64,000 nt of DNA. Origin: DATLMR01 sp964615905. Lineage in GTDB: Bacteria > Acidobacteriota > Blastocatellia > UBA7656. The number at the start of each line of letters is the position of its first letter. Position 1 is the first letter of the stretch. The notes under the pieces were generated by a model. The model worked only from the letters and a program-made list of their open reading frames with translations. It was not told the DNA's origin and did no database searches. This document shows, piece after piece, positions 25,462 through 34,707 of the stretch. A program made the position numbers and the translations under genes. The stretch lies in the NCBI GenBank assembly GCA_964615905.1, contig CAZTUB010000018.1, positions 72,955 to 136,954 on the forward strand, read 5' to 3'.

Positions 25462-28400
25462 TCAAATGTCCGACAACCGAAACACCGGGCGACCGTAAAC
25501 AACTCTTTTAATGGCGTCCTTCTCAGACGAAAGCCACCCGGTCGGGCCGGGCAACTCAATGATGCCCGACAATTGCGTTGAGCCTTGAAAGTCGAACCCG
25601 CCGGCAGCCAGCAAGACGAGTTCTTTGCCGTTTCGCAGTACCCTTACCTCGGTGACCCCGCAGACGGGGTTGATGATACGGAGTATGCGGATCGACCCGT
25701 CCGGGAACAGGTTCTTCAACTTGGTTCCGCCGACGTTGCCTTTAGTCTGAAGTACCTTGCCGTTTTTCTTGATCTTGACCTTCTCGAACTCCTCGAAGGA
25801 CGAGCCCGTCTGGTCGGTCGAGATCTCGACCCGGATGCCCTCCTCGAAGCGCACTTCAGTCGGCCCTTCCAGTATCTTCAGGCTGAGTTTATTCCCCCCG
25901 TCTGCAAGCCTCATATCAGACAGGTTCAGTGTCGGCCCACGGTCAGAGATTGAGAAGCTCGCGGCGGACCCGGCGGACGCGCGCTCGCCGTTCAGGCCGG
26001 TGGCGACGATAAGCACGCGCGCCTGTTCAACGCACAGCGCGGGGACCTGCCAGTTGAAGCTGAAGGTGTTCGCGCCGATGGCGGGTGGCGTCGGGTTTGA
26101 GGCTATGGCGACTGTGAAGCTGTTACCTCCGTCCGTCGATAAGTGGAGATCAAAGCCGCGGACGAAGGCCCGGTCTTCGACCGGCACTTCCCAGTTGATC
26201 GTGACCGCCTGACCCCAGACCATCCGCCCAGCTCCAGAGGGCGTGACAAGTTGCAGCCGGATCGCGGGCTGCGACACCGTCACCGTGAGCTGATCGCTTG
26301 CGGTGCCGCCCCGGTTATCCGTGACCGTGACTCGAACCAGATAGGTGCCCGCGCTCACGTAGGTGTGCGAGACGAGCGGCTGCGTGGCAGAGCCGCCGTC
26401 GCCAAAATCCCACGCGTAGGAAACGATTGTCCCGTCCGGGTCTGTGGCGCTCGCGGTGAAGCTCACCGCGAGCGGAGGCGCGCCACTCGAAGGCGTTGCC
26501 GTAATATCGACGGTCGGGTTCTGATTCGGCTGAGGCCCGCTTGCCGAGATCGCGAGTGATCGGGTGGTTGTCGCGCCCTGGTTATCCGTGACCGTCAGCG
26601 TAGCCGTGAAGTTGCCGGCAGACGTGTAAGTGTGCGAGGGAGACACCTCGACCGAGGTTGAGCCGTCGCCGAATGCCCAGGCGTAAGAAGCTATGCTGCC
26701 GTCCGGGTCTGCTGCCGAGGAGATGAAATTGACAGTCAGGGGAGCCATGCCGGACGTGGGCGTGGCGTTGATCGTCAAAGTGGGAGGCTGGTTGGCCGGC
26801 GGTGCCGAAACCGTAACGGTGGTCTGCGCCTCGGCCGTGCCGCCCCGGTTATCCGTGACCGTCAGCCGGGCCGTAAAACTGCCCGCCGCCGCGTACTGGT
26901 GGGAAGGTGACGCCGCGCTTGAAGTCGAGCCGTCGCCGAACTCCCAGGCGTAAGATACGATTGTCCCGTCCCGGTCTGCGGCTGTAGATGTGAAGCTAAC
27001 CGAAAGAGGCGCGGCCCCGCTCGGCGGCTGTGCCGTGATGCTTACCGCCGGCGGTAAGTTCTCAAACATCGTCGTCGATAACAAGACGTATGCCTTGCCC
27101 GCGTCCGGCCGCGAAACCGTGTCGCCGAGCGGGGAGCCTAAAACGAGATCTCCGCCGTCGCGGTTGTCGAGGTTGGCTGTTATGAACGCGCGACCGAGCT
27201 GGTCGCCCGCGGCCTGGCCGGTTACACGAACGTCATCTTGTCCGAGCGAGAGATCTCTTGTTGCGGTGACATCCAGGCTTGCCCCGCCAAAGAGAATGGA
27301 GACTGAGCCGCGAGCGCCAAGAGCCCCGGGCGAGCCCAACAAAAGGTCTTTGACCCGGTCGATGTTTCCGGGAAGGGTGTAGAGGCCAGCGCCCACGCTC
27401 GACCCCGCGCGGTCGCCTGCCGCCGAGCCGTAGACGGTGAGAGATTGGTGGCCGGCTGCGACGTCGAGCCTGCGCCCGGTTGCACCGACCGGCGGCGCGA
27501 AACCTGCTCCTCCGTGAAACACATAGGCTTCACCCGCCGTGTTGCGCGCGTCATTCGGGCCGTCGGCGTCAGGGGATCCCGCGAGCAGGTCCTCGACCCC
27601 GTCGCCCGTGACATCTGCGACGAAGGCTGAGTGGCCGAAATGATCATCGGCATTCGCGCCGTAGACGGAGATATTTTGCGGCGACCTGGTCGCAGGGTCA
27701 GATGAATCGACCTCGAAGACGACCGGGGTTGGCGCGCCCGGACGGGCGAGGTTGGAACCGCCGAAGACTCCGTAGATCGCGCCCGCAGCCGCCGCAGGGG
27801 TAATCATTCCCGCCGCAGGCCTCCCGGCATCTGGAGCGCCCGCGACAAGATCGCCGATGCCGTTCGCATCGATGTCGCCTGCGTCAACCGACGTCCCAAG
27901 GCGAGAGCCCGTCGGCCCGTAGACAATCGCGTGCGCGGGTGTGTTGCCAAGATCGACCGATTTTGGCGAGCCAAGCGTCGAGCTGCCGAATATCAAATAG
28001 GCAGCCCCGGCAGCCGTGCGCGTGCCGTCTTCACCTCCGCTCAACGGTGCCCCGACAAAAATATCAGAGATCATTTGTTGCGCGGGCGATGCCGCGGGCG
28101 GCCCGCCTACATTGGCTGAAGCAATCGCGCTCCCAAACCTGTCGCCCGTGCTCGCGCCGTAGATGGCGCAGCTTGCCTGGGCTCCGTCCGCGAGATCAAT
28201 CGTCTCACCGGTAGTGAGATGTGCGCCGAAGACTATGAATAGTGCGCCAGTATCGGCGCGCGCCGGATCGACCCCACCCGGAAAGTCTGCGCCGGGCGCG
28301 CCTATCAATAGATCGCTCCGGCCATCGCCGTTCACGTCCGAGGCCGCGAGCGAGAAGCCAAGCTGATCGCCCCCGCCGGGTGAACCCTCCATCCCCTTTC

Positions 28401-28806
28401 TGCCGCCTATAAGCCGCACGTCGGGTTGATTGAGCGCCGCCGGGTGGCCGTCTATAATCGCAGGGAAGGATGCCCGACCGAAGATCACGTATACGGCCCC
28501 GGCGCCGGGCCTGCTGTCTGTCGCGCTTACCGTGACATCAGAATCCGGCGCTGCTACGGCGAGGTCCGGGATCATATCGCCGTTAAAGTCGCCCGTGGCG
28601 AATCCGCCGGCCTGGCCGAGGTGCGCGCCAGTGGCAGCGCCTGTCACCAGAACATCGGTCGCGGTCGTGGCGAGATCAATCGTCTGCATCGCTTGAGGCT
28701 GTGCGTCGGCACTGGCTTGCGATGCGGGACCTGTGAATTTAAGCGTGAGAATCAATAGAAGAAACAGGCTGATCGCTTTGCCTGAACGGATACGTGTGAT
28801 ATTCAT
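25462..28806 (-). CDS. Secreted FG-GAP/PKD repeat protein
   Basis: About 1,114 residues from ATG 28806, which begins a signal peptide (MNITRIRSGKAISLFLLLIL, cleavage after ASA). Residues about 30-570 contain seven FG-GAP/integrin-alpha-type blades with GDFNGDMIPDLAVAAPDSD and VNGDGRSDLLIGAPGAD calcium-binding loops, predicting a beta-propeller. Three PKD domains follow (ATDPDGTIVSYAWDFGDG and its copies). The C-terminal region is strand-rich, without an anchor, and probably helps secretion or cell attachment. Proteins of this kind bind surfaces, matrix or calcium. GGGAGG lies 13 bases upstream. Two promoter modules at 29378-29430 face the gene across a leader of about 570 bases. Confidence 0.85.
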   Translation of the reverse strand: MNITRIRSGKAISLFLLLILTLKFTGPASQASADAQPQAMQTIDLATTATDVLVTGAATGAHLGQAGGFATGDFNGDMIPDLAVAAPDSDVTVSATDSRPGAGAVYVIFGRASFPAIIDGHPAALNQPDVRLIGGRKGMEGSPGGGDQLGFSLAASDVNGDGRSDLLIGAPGADFPGGVDPARADTGALFIVFGAHLTTGETIDLADGAQASCAIYGASTGDRFGSAIASANVGGPPAASPAQQMISDIFVGAPLSGGEDGTRTAAGAAYLIFGSSTLGSPKSVDLGNTPAHAIVYGPTGSRLGTSVDAGDIDANGIGDLVAGAPDAGRPAAGMITPAAAAGAIYGVFGGSNLARPGAPTPVVFEVDSSDPATRSPQNISVYGANADDHFGHSAFVADVTGDGVEDLLAGSPDADGPNDARNTAGEAYVFHGGAGFAPPVGATGRRLDVAAGHQSLTVYGSAAGDRAGSSVGAGLYTLPGNIDRVKDLLLGSPGALGARGSVSILFGGASLDVTATRDLSLGQDDVRVTGQAAGDQLGRAFITANLDNRDGGDLVLGSPLGDTVSRPDAGKAYVLLSTTMFENLPPAVSITAQPPSGAAPLSVSFTSTAADRDGTIVSYAWEFGDGSTSSAASPSHQYAAAGSFTARLTVTDNRGGTAEAQTTVTVSAPPANQPPTLTINATPTSGMAPLTVNFISSAADPDGSIASYAWAFGDGSTSVEVSPSHTYTSAGNFTATLTVTDNQGATTTRSLAISASGPQPNQNPTVDITATPSSGAPPLAVSFTASATDPDGTIVSYAWDFGDGGSATQPLVSHTYVSAGTYLVRVTVTDNRGGTASDQLTVTVSQPAIRLQLVTPSGAGRMVWGQAVTINWEVPVEDRAFVRGFDLHLSTDGGNSFTVAIASNPTPPAIGANTFSFNWQVPALCVEQARVLIVATGLNGERASAGSAASFSISDRGPTLNLSDMRLADGGNKLSLKILEGPTEVRFEEGIRVEISTDQTGSSFEEFEKVKIKKNGKVLQTKGNVGGTKLKNLFPDGSIRILRIINPVCGVTEVRVLRNGKELVLLAAGGFDFQGSTQLSGIIELPGPTGWLSSEKDAIKRVVYGRPVFRLSDI

Positions 28807-29097
28807 CGTGGCTTCAGAACCTCCCTCGGTCGCTTTGGCTGAATAAAAGGGGCGCGTGATTGATAAGTCAGGGGCAAGAACACGAGAAAGCGGAGATGCA
28901 AATAATCGGCCAGGCCACCGAACCAGCCGCCTGCGGCCCGTTTCCATCCTGTTTCGCCCCCTCGCTCTCGTTTATCCGCCGGCACCCTTCAGCTCGGCCC
29001 GACCTTCAATAGGCTGGGTTGAGCCGATCGCGGACGTCGGATGTTGAGAGGGGTTACCAGTTAATAGTGCTCTTTGGTTGAAGCTCGCTTTCCCGGT

Positions 29098-29331
29098 TTA
29101 TGGGGCTGCCTGTTGAAGATGATCTTTGTTTAAGAGGGCTCTTTTGATGGCGTATCTTGATGGGGCTAGAACACTGTGTTGCGCCTCACTGCGATGCACA
29201 GCGGGCTCGGTGAGTGGAACCAGCCGTCGGCAAAAAGATTGATCGCACTCGTACTTCGCGCCGAACCCGCCGTTCGTCCTCAATCCCTGTCGGTCGCTCC
29301 CCCGAACAACCCAGATCGCTTCCCGCAAGGG
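29098..29331 (-). other. Leader region of the FG-GAP gene with a possible small gene
   Basis: A 76-residue frame begins at TTG 29328 (LREAIWVVRGSDRQGLRTNG) downstream of the promoter pair. It has four cysteines or fewer and no recognised domain. It may be a real small protein or just leader RNA. From 29050 to 29097 and beyond 29331 I see no coding signal. Confidence 0.3.
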
Positions 29332-29377
29332 ATAAAAAAAAGAAGCTTATCTGTAACAGGAATGACGCATCTGGGTG

Positions 29378-29430
29378 AGGATACAAGAGGTGCGTTCGTT
29401 TTGTCAATACTAATGCGTTCGTTTTGTCAA
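29378..29430 (-). promoter_or_regulatory. Tandem promoter modules, TTGACAAARCGAACGC family
   Basis: Two minus-strand copies of TTGACAAAACGAACGCA lie 23 bases apart, with -35 hexamers at 29430-29425 and 29407-29402. The downstream copy has TATCCT at 29383-29378, an 18-base spacer. They face the FG-GAP gene. Confidence 0.65.
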
Positions 29431-29457
29431 CGAGTCGTTTGACGTCATAGGTTCCAG

Positions 29458-29510
29458 CATAAAATGAAAATCACACCATAATGAAATTAATTCGCGCATA
29501 AAATGAAAAT
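29458..29510. repeat. 14-bp AT-rich direct repeat
   Basis: CATAAAATGAAAAT occurs at 29458-29471 and 29497-29510, 39 bases apart, with ATAATGAAATTAATT between. It lies directly behind the promoter pair and could be a regulator site or an UP-element-like region. Confidence 0.4.
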
Positions 29511-29772
29511 TAGAGTGATAGTATTAAATTCCTTTCAGTGATACTTAACCCACCCGGTTTCAGGTCTGTTTGTTATATCCTTTTCGTTTGTTCGCAAATA
29601 AATCCATAGCGAATCAGCCCACTCCCGAGATGGCCGGCTGTCGCGCGGACGGGCCGGGGTTCAAAATGCCACAGTCGGTGAGGGTCTGCTATTTGGAACT
29701 TATAAGCCAAGTGACAAAACACGCCTCGAATACGGGCGATTTGCGGCACCCATGACAGCTTCACTCCGGACC

Positions 29773-29818
29773 GCCGCCCTTACCTCGATAGCTCAATCGC
29801 TATCTTAATAAGGGCGGC
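29773..29818. terminator. Hairpin terminator after the TPR gene
   Basis: GCCGCCCTTA (29773-29782) pairs with TAAGGGCGGC (29809-29818), and an inner GATAGC/GCTATC stem extends the hairpin. It lies about 45 bases after the stop of the minus-strand TPR gene. Confidence 0.65.
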
Positions 29819-29863
29819 GCTTCAGATAATATCCGGCGATGCGGCCGAGCGCGGCGCGACCGC

Positions 29864-30424
29864 TCACAAAACCACCACCCTATCTGCCGAGCTTGCTCGT
29901 GTAGCCGCCTCGTAAAATGGTCGGGCCTCATCCACCTTCCCTTGAGCGACCAGAAAAAAAGCCATGCCTCCAAGCGATTCCACCTGGTTAGGGTAAAGCT
30001 CCGCCGCACGGTGGAAGCACCTGGACGCTTTATCCATCTCGCCTGACTTGACAAAGATGTAGCCGAGGCCAAGCAGCGCTCCGAGCGATAAGGGATTGCT
30101 CCTGAGAACATCGGCGAATAGATGGAGGGCTTCTTCGTAGTGGCCGCCAGATGAAAGCACGACGGCCCGATGAAGCTTTAGTTCCAAATGATTCGGGTCG
30201 AGAAGTAGACCGGCATCAACGACAGCTCGGGCTCGCGTAATGTTTCGGGCGCGCAACAGGACGCCGGCCAGATTTGAATAATTTGTCACCTCCTCCGGCG
30301 CGAGACGCAGTGCCGCTTCAAGCACCGAGGCTGCCCCTTCCCAGTCCGCCTCCATGCAGCGGTCACGCGCGGCGTCGACATAGAGATTTACAGTAGAACG
30401 GTCGGTTGGATCTAAGCTCTTGCC
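29864..30424 (-). CDS. TPR protein (intact paralogue)
   Basis: 186 residues from ATG 30424. The homologue at 53528 starts at the same point (MGEQ versus MGKS), which supports this start over GTG 30475. Four to five TPR-type repeats cover almost the whole protein: WEGAASVLEAALRLAPEEVT, YSNLAGVLLRARNITRARAV, LGLGYIFVKSGEMDKASRCF, LGGMAFFLVAQGKVDEARPF. No signal peptide or enzymatic domain. Fragments of a close relative lie at 53528-53833 (N-terminal half) and 35823-35957 (C-terminal end). Likely a protein-binding scaffold of unknown partner. Confidence 0.7.
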   Translation of the reverse strand, partial: GKSLDPTDRSTVNLYVDAARDRCMEADWEGAASVLEAALRLAPEEVTNYSNLAGVLLRARNITRARAVVDAGLLLDPNHLELKLHRAVVLSSGGHYEEALHLFADVLRSNPLSLGALLGLGYIFVKSGEMDKASRCFHRAAELYPNQVESLGGMAFFLVAQGKVDEARPFYEAATRASSADRVVVL

Positions 30425-30475
30425 CATAGCTGAAACGATCCCTTCCCCTGGAATTCGCGCAAGCGTCTCAAACAC

Positions 30476-31204
30476 ACGCTGCTTAGAAAACGCACGAACC
30501 GGAGACTTTTGCCTCGTGACCTGGGGAAAGCATCGGGAAAAGCCGAGCAGATCAATATTAGCTCAAGATCAGCCCCCAATCTAGCGGCAACTCGGCTTTA
30601 CAATATCAAGCCCGTTAAGCTAACTGTCTCCGGTCTATTTGGCGGCACCGCCTGTTCCGGGGAGTTATGCGCTCGGCCGCCTGCGCCATCAGTTATGATT
30701 TCGATGGCAGAAAGAGATATTGCAAAGATTGAGCCGAATTAGCTAAAAACCGTCAAGGCTCAAGAAAAAATAACTGATGTCGTGAGTTGAACGGGCCGCG
30801 CCTGGCGGCCATCAACGTGATTTGTCCCTTCCGGCAGGAGGCAAAGAGACCATCCTGCTAAAGGAGATAGAGCGAGAGGTCAAGCTCGACAGTCATGGCG
30901 CGCGGGTGAAAGGTTTCTGGAGGGTCCGATAGGCTGAACGCATACTGGTCCTGATCGATGTGGCGTTAGATTGGAGGGCTACAAATGAGAGGAGGCAACG
31001 CAGTTCGGTTTCCCGGTAGACCGCCCTGCGTTGGCCCCCTCACCAGCCGCTATAAGGAGGAACGTCTTTTTCAATTATTGCGAAGATCAAGGGCCGCCCG
31101 CGGAGAGCAGCCCTGTTGGTTCCCAGCCCCCCATCGAAACGACAATCAATGCTCAGGAATAGTCTTCCGTATCCCCCATCAAGTCGTTTCGTAGAACCGC
31201 GTCG
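30476..31204. other. Gene-poor region downstream of a promoter module
   Basis: No minus-strand frame over 60 codons follows the module at 31205-31233 for about 730 bases, until the TPR gene. Plus-strand frames at 30509-30742 and 30985-31194 look non-coding. The stretch may be a long leader or a non-coding RNA. Confidence 0.4.
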
Positions 31205-31233
31205 ATATTAGTTTGATGCGTTCGCTTTGTCAA
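31205..31233 (-). promoter_or_regulatory. Promoter module of the TTGACAAARCGAACGC family
   Basis: Minus strand: TTGACA (31233-31228), 17 bases containing AAGCGAACGCATCA, then TAATAT (31210-31205), a near-ideal spacing. Upstream, CACAACYCTA is shared with the copy at 38034. An inverted repeat (TGGGTTA/TAACCCA) just behind it may end the preceding cysteine-rich gene. Confidence 0.7.
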
Positions 31234-31304
31234 TAGGGTTGTGGGTTAGATCGCAAGATATTTAACCCACATCAGGAGAAGCCGGATGTCTCGGATTGCT
31301 CGCC

Positions 31305-31589
31305 TTATGGGAGTATATCCCCATACTGTTCATTGCACTCTCTGACGCACCTTGCCAGAAATGCCTGCTGGCGTTCATCACATACGCCTGTGACTATATT
31401 CCTTGTTGACGACATACATAGGTCATAATCGCGCCACGACAGGGTCATACACATTCGGTCACAGACATAGCTGCCCGGTAGCTGCGGTGCCACTACACCT
31501 GCCGCCGGGGCCGTCGCCTGTACATTAGTTGCTGCCGGAAGGGCAAGTGCCAGCAACAACGCTAGGACGATGCCAATTCGCTTGATCAT
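31305..31589 (-). CDS. Secreted six-cysteine peptide A
   Basis: 94 residues: a signal peptide (MIKRIGIVLALLLALALPAA, cleavage near VQA) and a mature part of about 68 residues. Six cysteines are arranged C-x3-C-x10-C-x11-C-x10-C-x3-C, and the C-terminus is CNEQYGDILP. The pattern is symmetric, with a CxxxC at each end, and suits a disulphide-linked helical hairpin. It is a paralogue of the gene at 31688-32011, about 100 bases upstream in the same direction. Function unknown; a secreted effector, toxin or envelope peptide are possibilities. Confidence 0.7.
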   Translation of the reverse strand: MIKRIGIVLALLLALALPAATNVQATAPAAGVVAPQLPGSYVCDRMCMTLSWRDYDLCMSSTRNIVTGVCDERQQAFLARCVRECNEQYGDILP

Positions 31590-31687
31590 AAGTGAGTTAT
31601 CTCCATTTAGTTTGGTTAAGATTAGGGCCTATCAGGCTATTGGAACTCGCCTAAGAATCAGGCCCGGTTATAGTCACCACGCCTGAC

Positions 31688-32011
31688 CTATGGCAGGATG
31701 TCGCCATATTGCTCATTGCACTGAATAACGCAGTTCGCTAACTCCGCCTGGCGTCGCGACTCACAAAAATGGGGGTCCACTTGCCCCCGAGATGTCTCCA
31801 TGCATTGATTCCAGGATTCGGAACTCATGGCGAGGCACCATCTATCACAGACGTAGCTGCGTGGCCGCTGGTTCGCAGGCTGCGTATGAGTCGCTGTCGA
31901 CATGCCACTTGTCAGTTCTGAATGAGTTGTGGCCTCCACCCGGGCTAATGCGGGAAGCACAAGCGCTCCCGATAGGGCTAATACTAAAGCAAGCTGTTTG
32001 AGCGTTTTCAT
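31688..32011 (-). CDS. Secreted six-cysteine peptide B
   Basis: 107 residues from ATG 32011, with GGAGG 11 bases upstream; the frame is open to 32083. A signal peptide (MKTLKQLALVLALSGALVLP, cleavage near ARVEA) precedes a mature domain with SYVCDRWC and six cysteines spaced C-x3-C-x10-C-x12-C-x10-C-x3-C. It ends in the same CNEQYGDILP as peptide A. The His/Thr/Ser linker after the signal is longer than in peptide A. Two promoter modules (32086-32147) lie directly upstream, so the pair is probably one regulated operon. Confidence 0.7.
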   Translation of the reverse strand: MKTLKQLALVLALSGALVLPALARVEATTHSELTSGMSTATHTQPANQRPRSYVCDRWCLAMSSESWNQCMETSRGQVDPHFCESRRQAELANCVIQCNEQYGDILP

Positions 32012-32085
32012 TGAACTCGTAACCTCCATCAAAGTCGTTGACATTAGAAACTGCACAGCGAACAGGACAAACCGCAAGACCATAG

Positions 32086-32147
32086 GCGATAAAGTGATGC
32101 GTTCGTTTTGTCCGGCTGATAATAAAATGATGCGTTCGTTTTGTCAA
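32086..32147 (-). promoter_or_regulatory. Tandem promoter modules before the cysteine-rich genes
   Basis: Minus strand: copy one is TTGACA (32147-32142), 17 bases with AAACGAACGCATCA, TATTAT (32124-32119). Copy two is CGGACA (32114-32109), 17 bases with the same core, TATCGC (32091-32086). They are 33 bases apart. The first is close to a consensus sigma-70 promoter. Confidence 0.75.
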
Positions 32148-32294
32148 TAAACTTGTTAGCTAAACCTCAAAGGCGATAGGAAAGTAAAGCGGTGTTGGGA
32201 TATGGAGATAAGTGAGTATATCTACCTATTGCTCATTCGTGGATCGCAAATGTCGCGGGCTCTTTGCTTGACGAGTCCGGCACAAGTTGAGATG

Positions 32295-33929
32295 TCACTC
32301 TTCGTCGAAGCCCGCCGCATGCCTATTAGACCCAGGGTCGCCGGCGGCATAGAGCAATCGGCTATCTTGATCAATGTAGAGCATGACGGGCGCTACGTTT
32401 GGTTTCTGCCGGATTATCTGATGGCCACGCCGAGCAAGCTCTTTTTGAACATCATTGCTAATGCCGTGGCCCAAGCAGAGCGATCCCGCCCGCTTGAAGG
32501 TACGCGCCCTATCAGGATTGGGATTGAACGAATCCTGGTGAAGGTTAGTAACGAAGCGCGGCGCTGTTACTGCCCGTTCCGGCATAGTGCCAAATTCAAT
32601 GAAGTCGAGGAGGAGATTAAGTGTTACCTGATCTTGCATATCTCCTCCGGCGACACTGACCGCTAGGATGGGCTTCTTATTCCTGAGCACGATAGTTGGA
32701 GAGAGCGTGATGCGAGGGCGCTTGCCGGGCTGGATACAGTTAGGATGCCCTTGAGTAGTATTGAAACTGCAAAGGCGGTTTCCGTGAGTTACGCCTGCCT
32801 TCCCGCCGTTATTATCTACGACGTTCGCACTCGGGGTGGCGGATACCACATTCCCCCAGTGATCAGCCGCTATGCAGGTTGTCGTACCGCCAACACCTGG
32901 TCTAAACAGTCCCTGGCCTTTCAGAGGTGTCATGCCGAAGGGATCGCCGGGGCGGGCTTCCAGAGAGGCATGTTGCATATCTATCAACGTTCGACGCGTG
33001 GCGGTCTAAGGATCGGAAAGGAGTGCCTCAAGTGGCACATCGACAAAGTTCGGGTCGCCATAGTACTCGTCACGATCAGATAAGGCGAGCTTGAGGGCCT
33101 CGGTAACAAGATGTACATAATCTGGTGTCAAACGTCCTATGACTTCAAATCTGCGGTCTTCAAGCAGTCGCAAAGCCTGAAGCAGAGAAGGCCCTTGAGT
33201 CCAGGGGCCACACTTGCACACGGTGTAGCCTCGGTAATCCACTGTCGAAGGGTCCTCAACCGTTGTGCGGTGGGCGGCCAGGTCCGCCTAGCGAAGGAAC
33301 CCGCCCTTGCCAATGTAAAAAGCTTCCAGATCATCAACAATGTCTTGTCGAAACTTATTTCGGCCGTAGAAACGATCAGTAGCGGCTTGCAGTTTATCCT
33401 CGCGGCTTCCATTTGGAATCTGTTCTTCCTCGATCAAAATGCGCAACGTCCTCGCTAGATTCGCGTGCCACAATCCCCTTCTTATGTCGAGCAGGCCGAG
33501 TGGTGGACCCGCCGCCTCGCCAAATGACATCGTGCCGTATAGACGAAGCAACGTAATACAGGTGTCTACTACGGAAGGAACAGCAGCGCTCTTGATGTCA
33601 CGGTGCTGCTGGTGCGGAATGCCGTGTTGCATGTACCAGTTGATAGATTCCTCGCTAAGAGGCGCGCGGCCCTGGCCACAGAGAGCCTTCACGGCTTGCG
33701 TCTGTGCGTCAAAAATTAGCACCGGCACTTCGCCGCCAATTGAGCAGGGACCATGGTCCGTCACGCAGAGCGCAAGGATAGTAGCCACAGCCGCGTCTGC
33801 CGCATTGCCGCCCCGCCGCAGAATTTCAATTCCTGCGGCAACGGCCTGGTCGTCACCCGCGGCAACAACGCCTGTTTTGCTGACAGCCTTCCACCCTATT
33901 TGTTGAGCTATTTTTCGCATCCTTTGCAC
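32295..33929 (-). pseudogene. Gamma-glutamyltransferase family gene, inactivated
   Basis: Three pieces in order on the minus strand read as one protein of about 540 residues. Piece one (start about 33929, MRKIAQQIGWK) has AVAAGIEILRRGGNAADAAV, a family hallmark. It runs out of frame near 33290, and VDYRGYTVCKCGPWTQGPSL resumes in the next frame. An in-frame TAG near 33006-33008 splits this from IDMQHASLEARPGDPFGMTP. The catalytic-threonine region (GGTTTCIAADHWGNVVSATP) and GKRPRITLSPTIVL follow. Intact enzymes are autoprocessed Ntn-hydrolases that remove gamma-glutamyl groups from glutathione and related compounds. One frameshift plus one nonsense codon indicates decay unless the sequence has errors. 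Confidence 0.85.
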
Positions 33930-33944
33930 TTGGCGGGAGGTATC

Positions 33945-34547
33945 TTACGTATCCTGAAATAAAATAGTGTCCCGCCCAATACCGGACTCCTTTGCGTAGT
34001 CATCTGTGAGATGACCTGCCAGCTCAATCAGCGTGTCGCGGGTCGTAGAAAGGATTTTGCCGGTGGTCAGAACCGACCGGAACCGAGCTATAACTTGTGG
34101 CTGTGGATCACCCATTGTAACTATCTCAGTTATATCCAACCGATGATTGAAATCTGTAGCGCGCTGTCGCCAGGAATGCATTAGCCGAAATAATTTTCGA
34201 TCACCTTTCTGTGTCAGTGCCCCGGACGCAATGACAGTATCGAGGGTAGCGATGTACAGGCGGGGGTATACGCTTATACCCTGGCGCGGTTGAGGGTCTG
34301 GCTTGAAGAGCGGGTCTGAGAGCACCTGCAGATTCATATACAATTCATGGGCAAGCGCGGATAGTAACTCCCGCCGCCTCTCTTTAGATGCGAGCCAGCG
34401 ATCAATAAAGAGCCCCGTTATCGTGGCAAGCAATGCCGCAGATGTGAGGGCAGGCTCCCGGTCAGGTTTGGAGAAGAGCCAGGCTACCGCAAAGGCGAAG
34501 GCGGTCACCAGGAGGATGAAAGTTGTAATTACTATGTAATGACGCAT
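33945..34547 (-). CDS. Membrane-anchored hypothetical protein
   Basis: 200 residues. Two N-terminal transmembrane helices (IVITTFILLVTAFAFAVAWL and LTSAALLATITGLFIDRWLA) are followed by a soluble helical domain (ERRRELLSALAHELYMNLQV). Such a two-helix anchor with a helical cytosolic part is common in uncharacterised proteins near defence genes. No catalytic motif seen. It lies between the gamma-glutamyltransferase remnant and the second SIR2 gene in the same direction. Confidence 0.55.
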   Translation of the reverse strand: MRHYIVITTFILLVTAFAFAVAWLFSKPDREPALTSAALLATITGLFIDRWLASKERRRELLSALAHELYMNLQVLSDPLFKPDPQPRQGISVYPRLYIATLDTVIASGALTQKGDRKLFRLMHSWRQRATDFNHRLDITEIVTMGDPQPQVIARFRSVLTTGKILSTTRDTLIELAGHLTDDYAKESGIGRDTILFQDT

Positions 34548-34707
34548 AACTAATTCAATCTATCTTTGTCGCAGCTTGACCTCCCGTATCAGTTGGCCCG
34601 CACGTAATCCCTGGATTTACCATTCGAGGTTTGATTCGCAGGCGTAGGTCTATGCGGTCAGGTCATAGGTGTTGGAGTATTCTTTGCCCTTTGAGTTAAC
34701 AAGTATA

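Noticed and set aside
25585..28758. Many plus-strand frames opposite the FG-GAP/PKD gene
   Set aside because: They are shadows of a long high-GC gene with clear signal peptide and repeats on the minus strand.
29711..29730. TGACAAAACACGCCTC near 29.7 kb (also near 14954) as further promoter modules
   Set aside because: They resemble the module but lack the CGAACG core and have no -10, so they were not counted.
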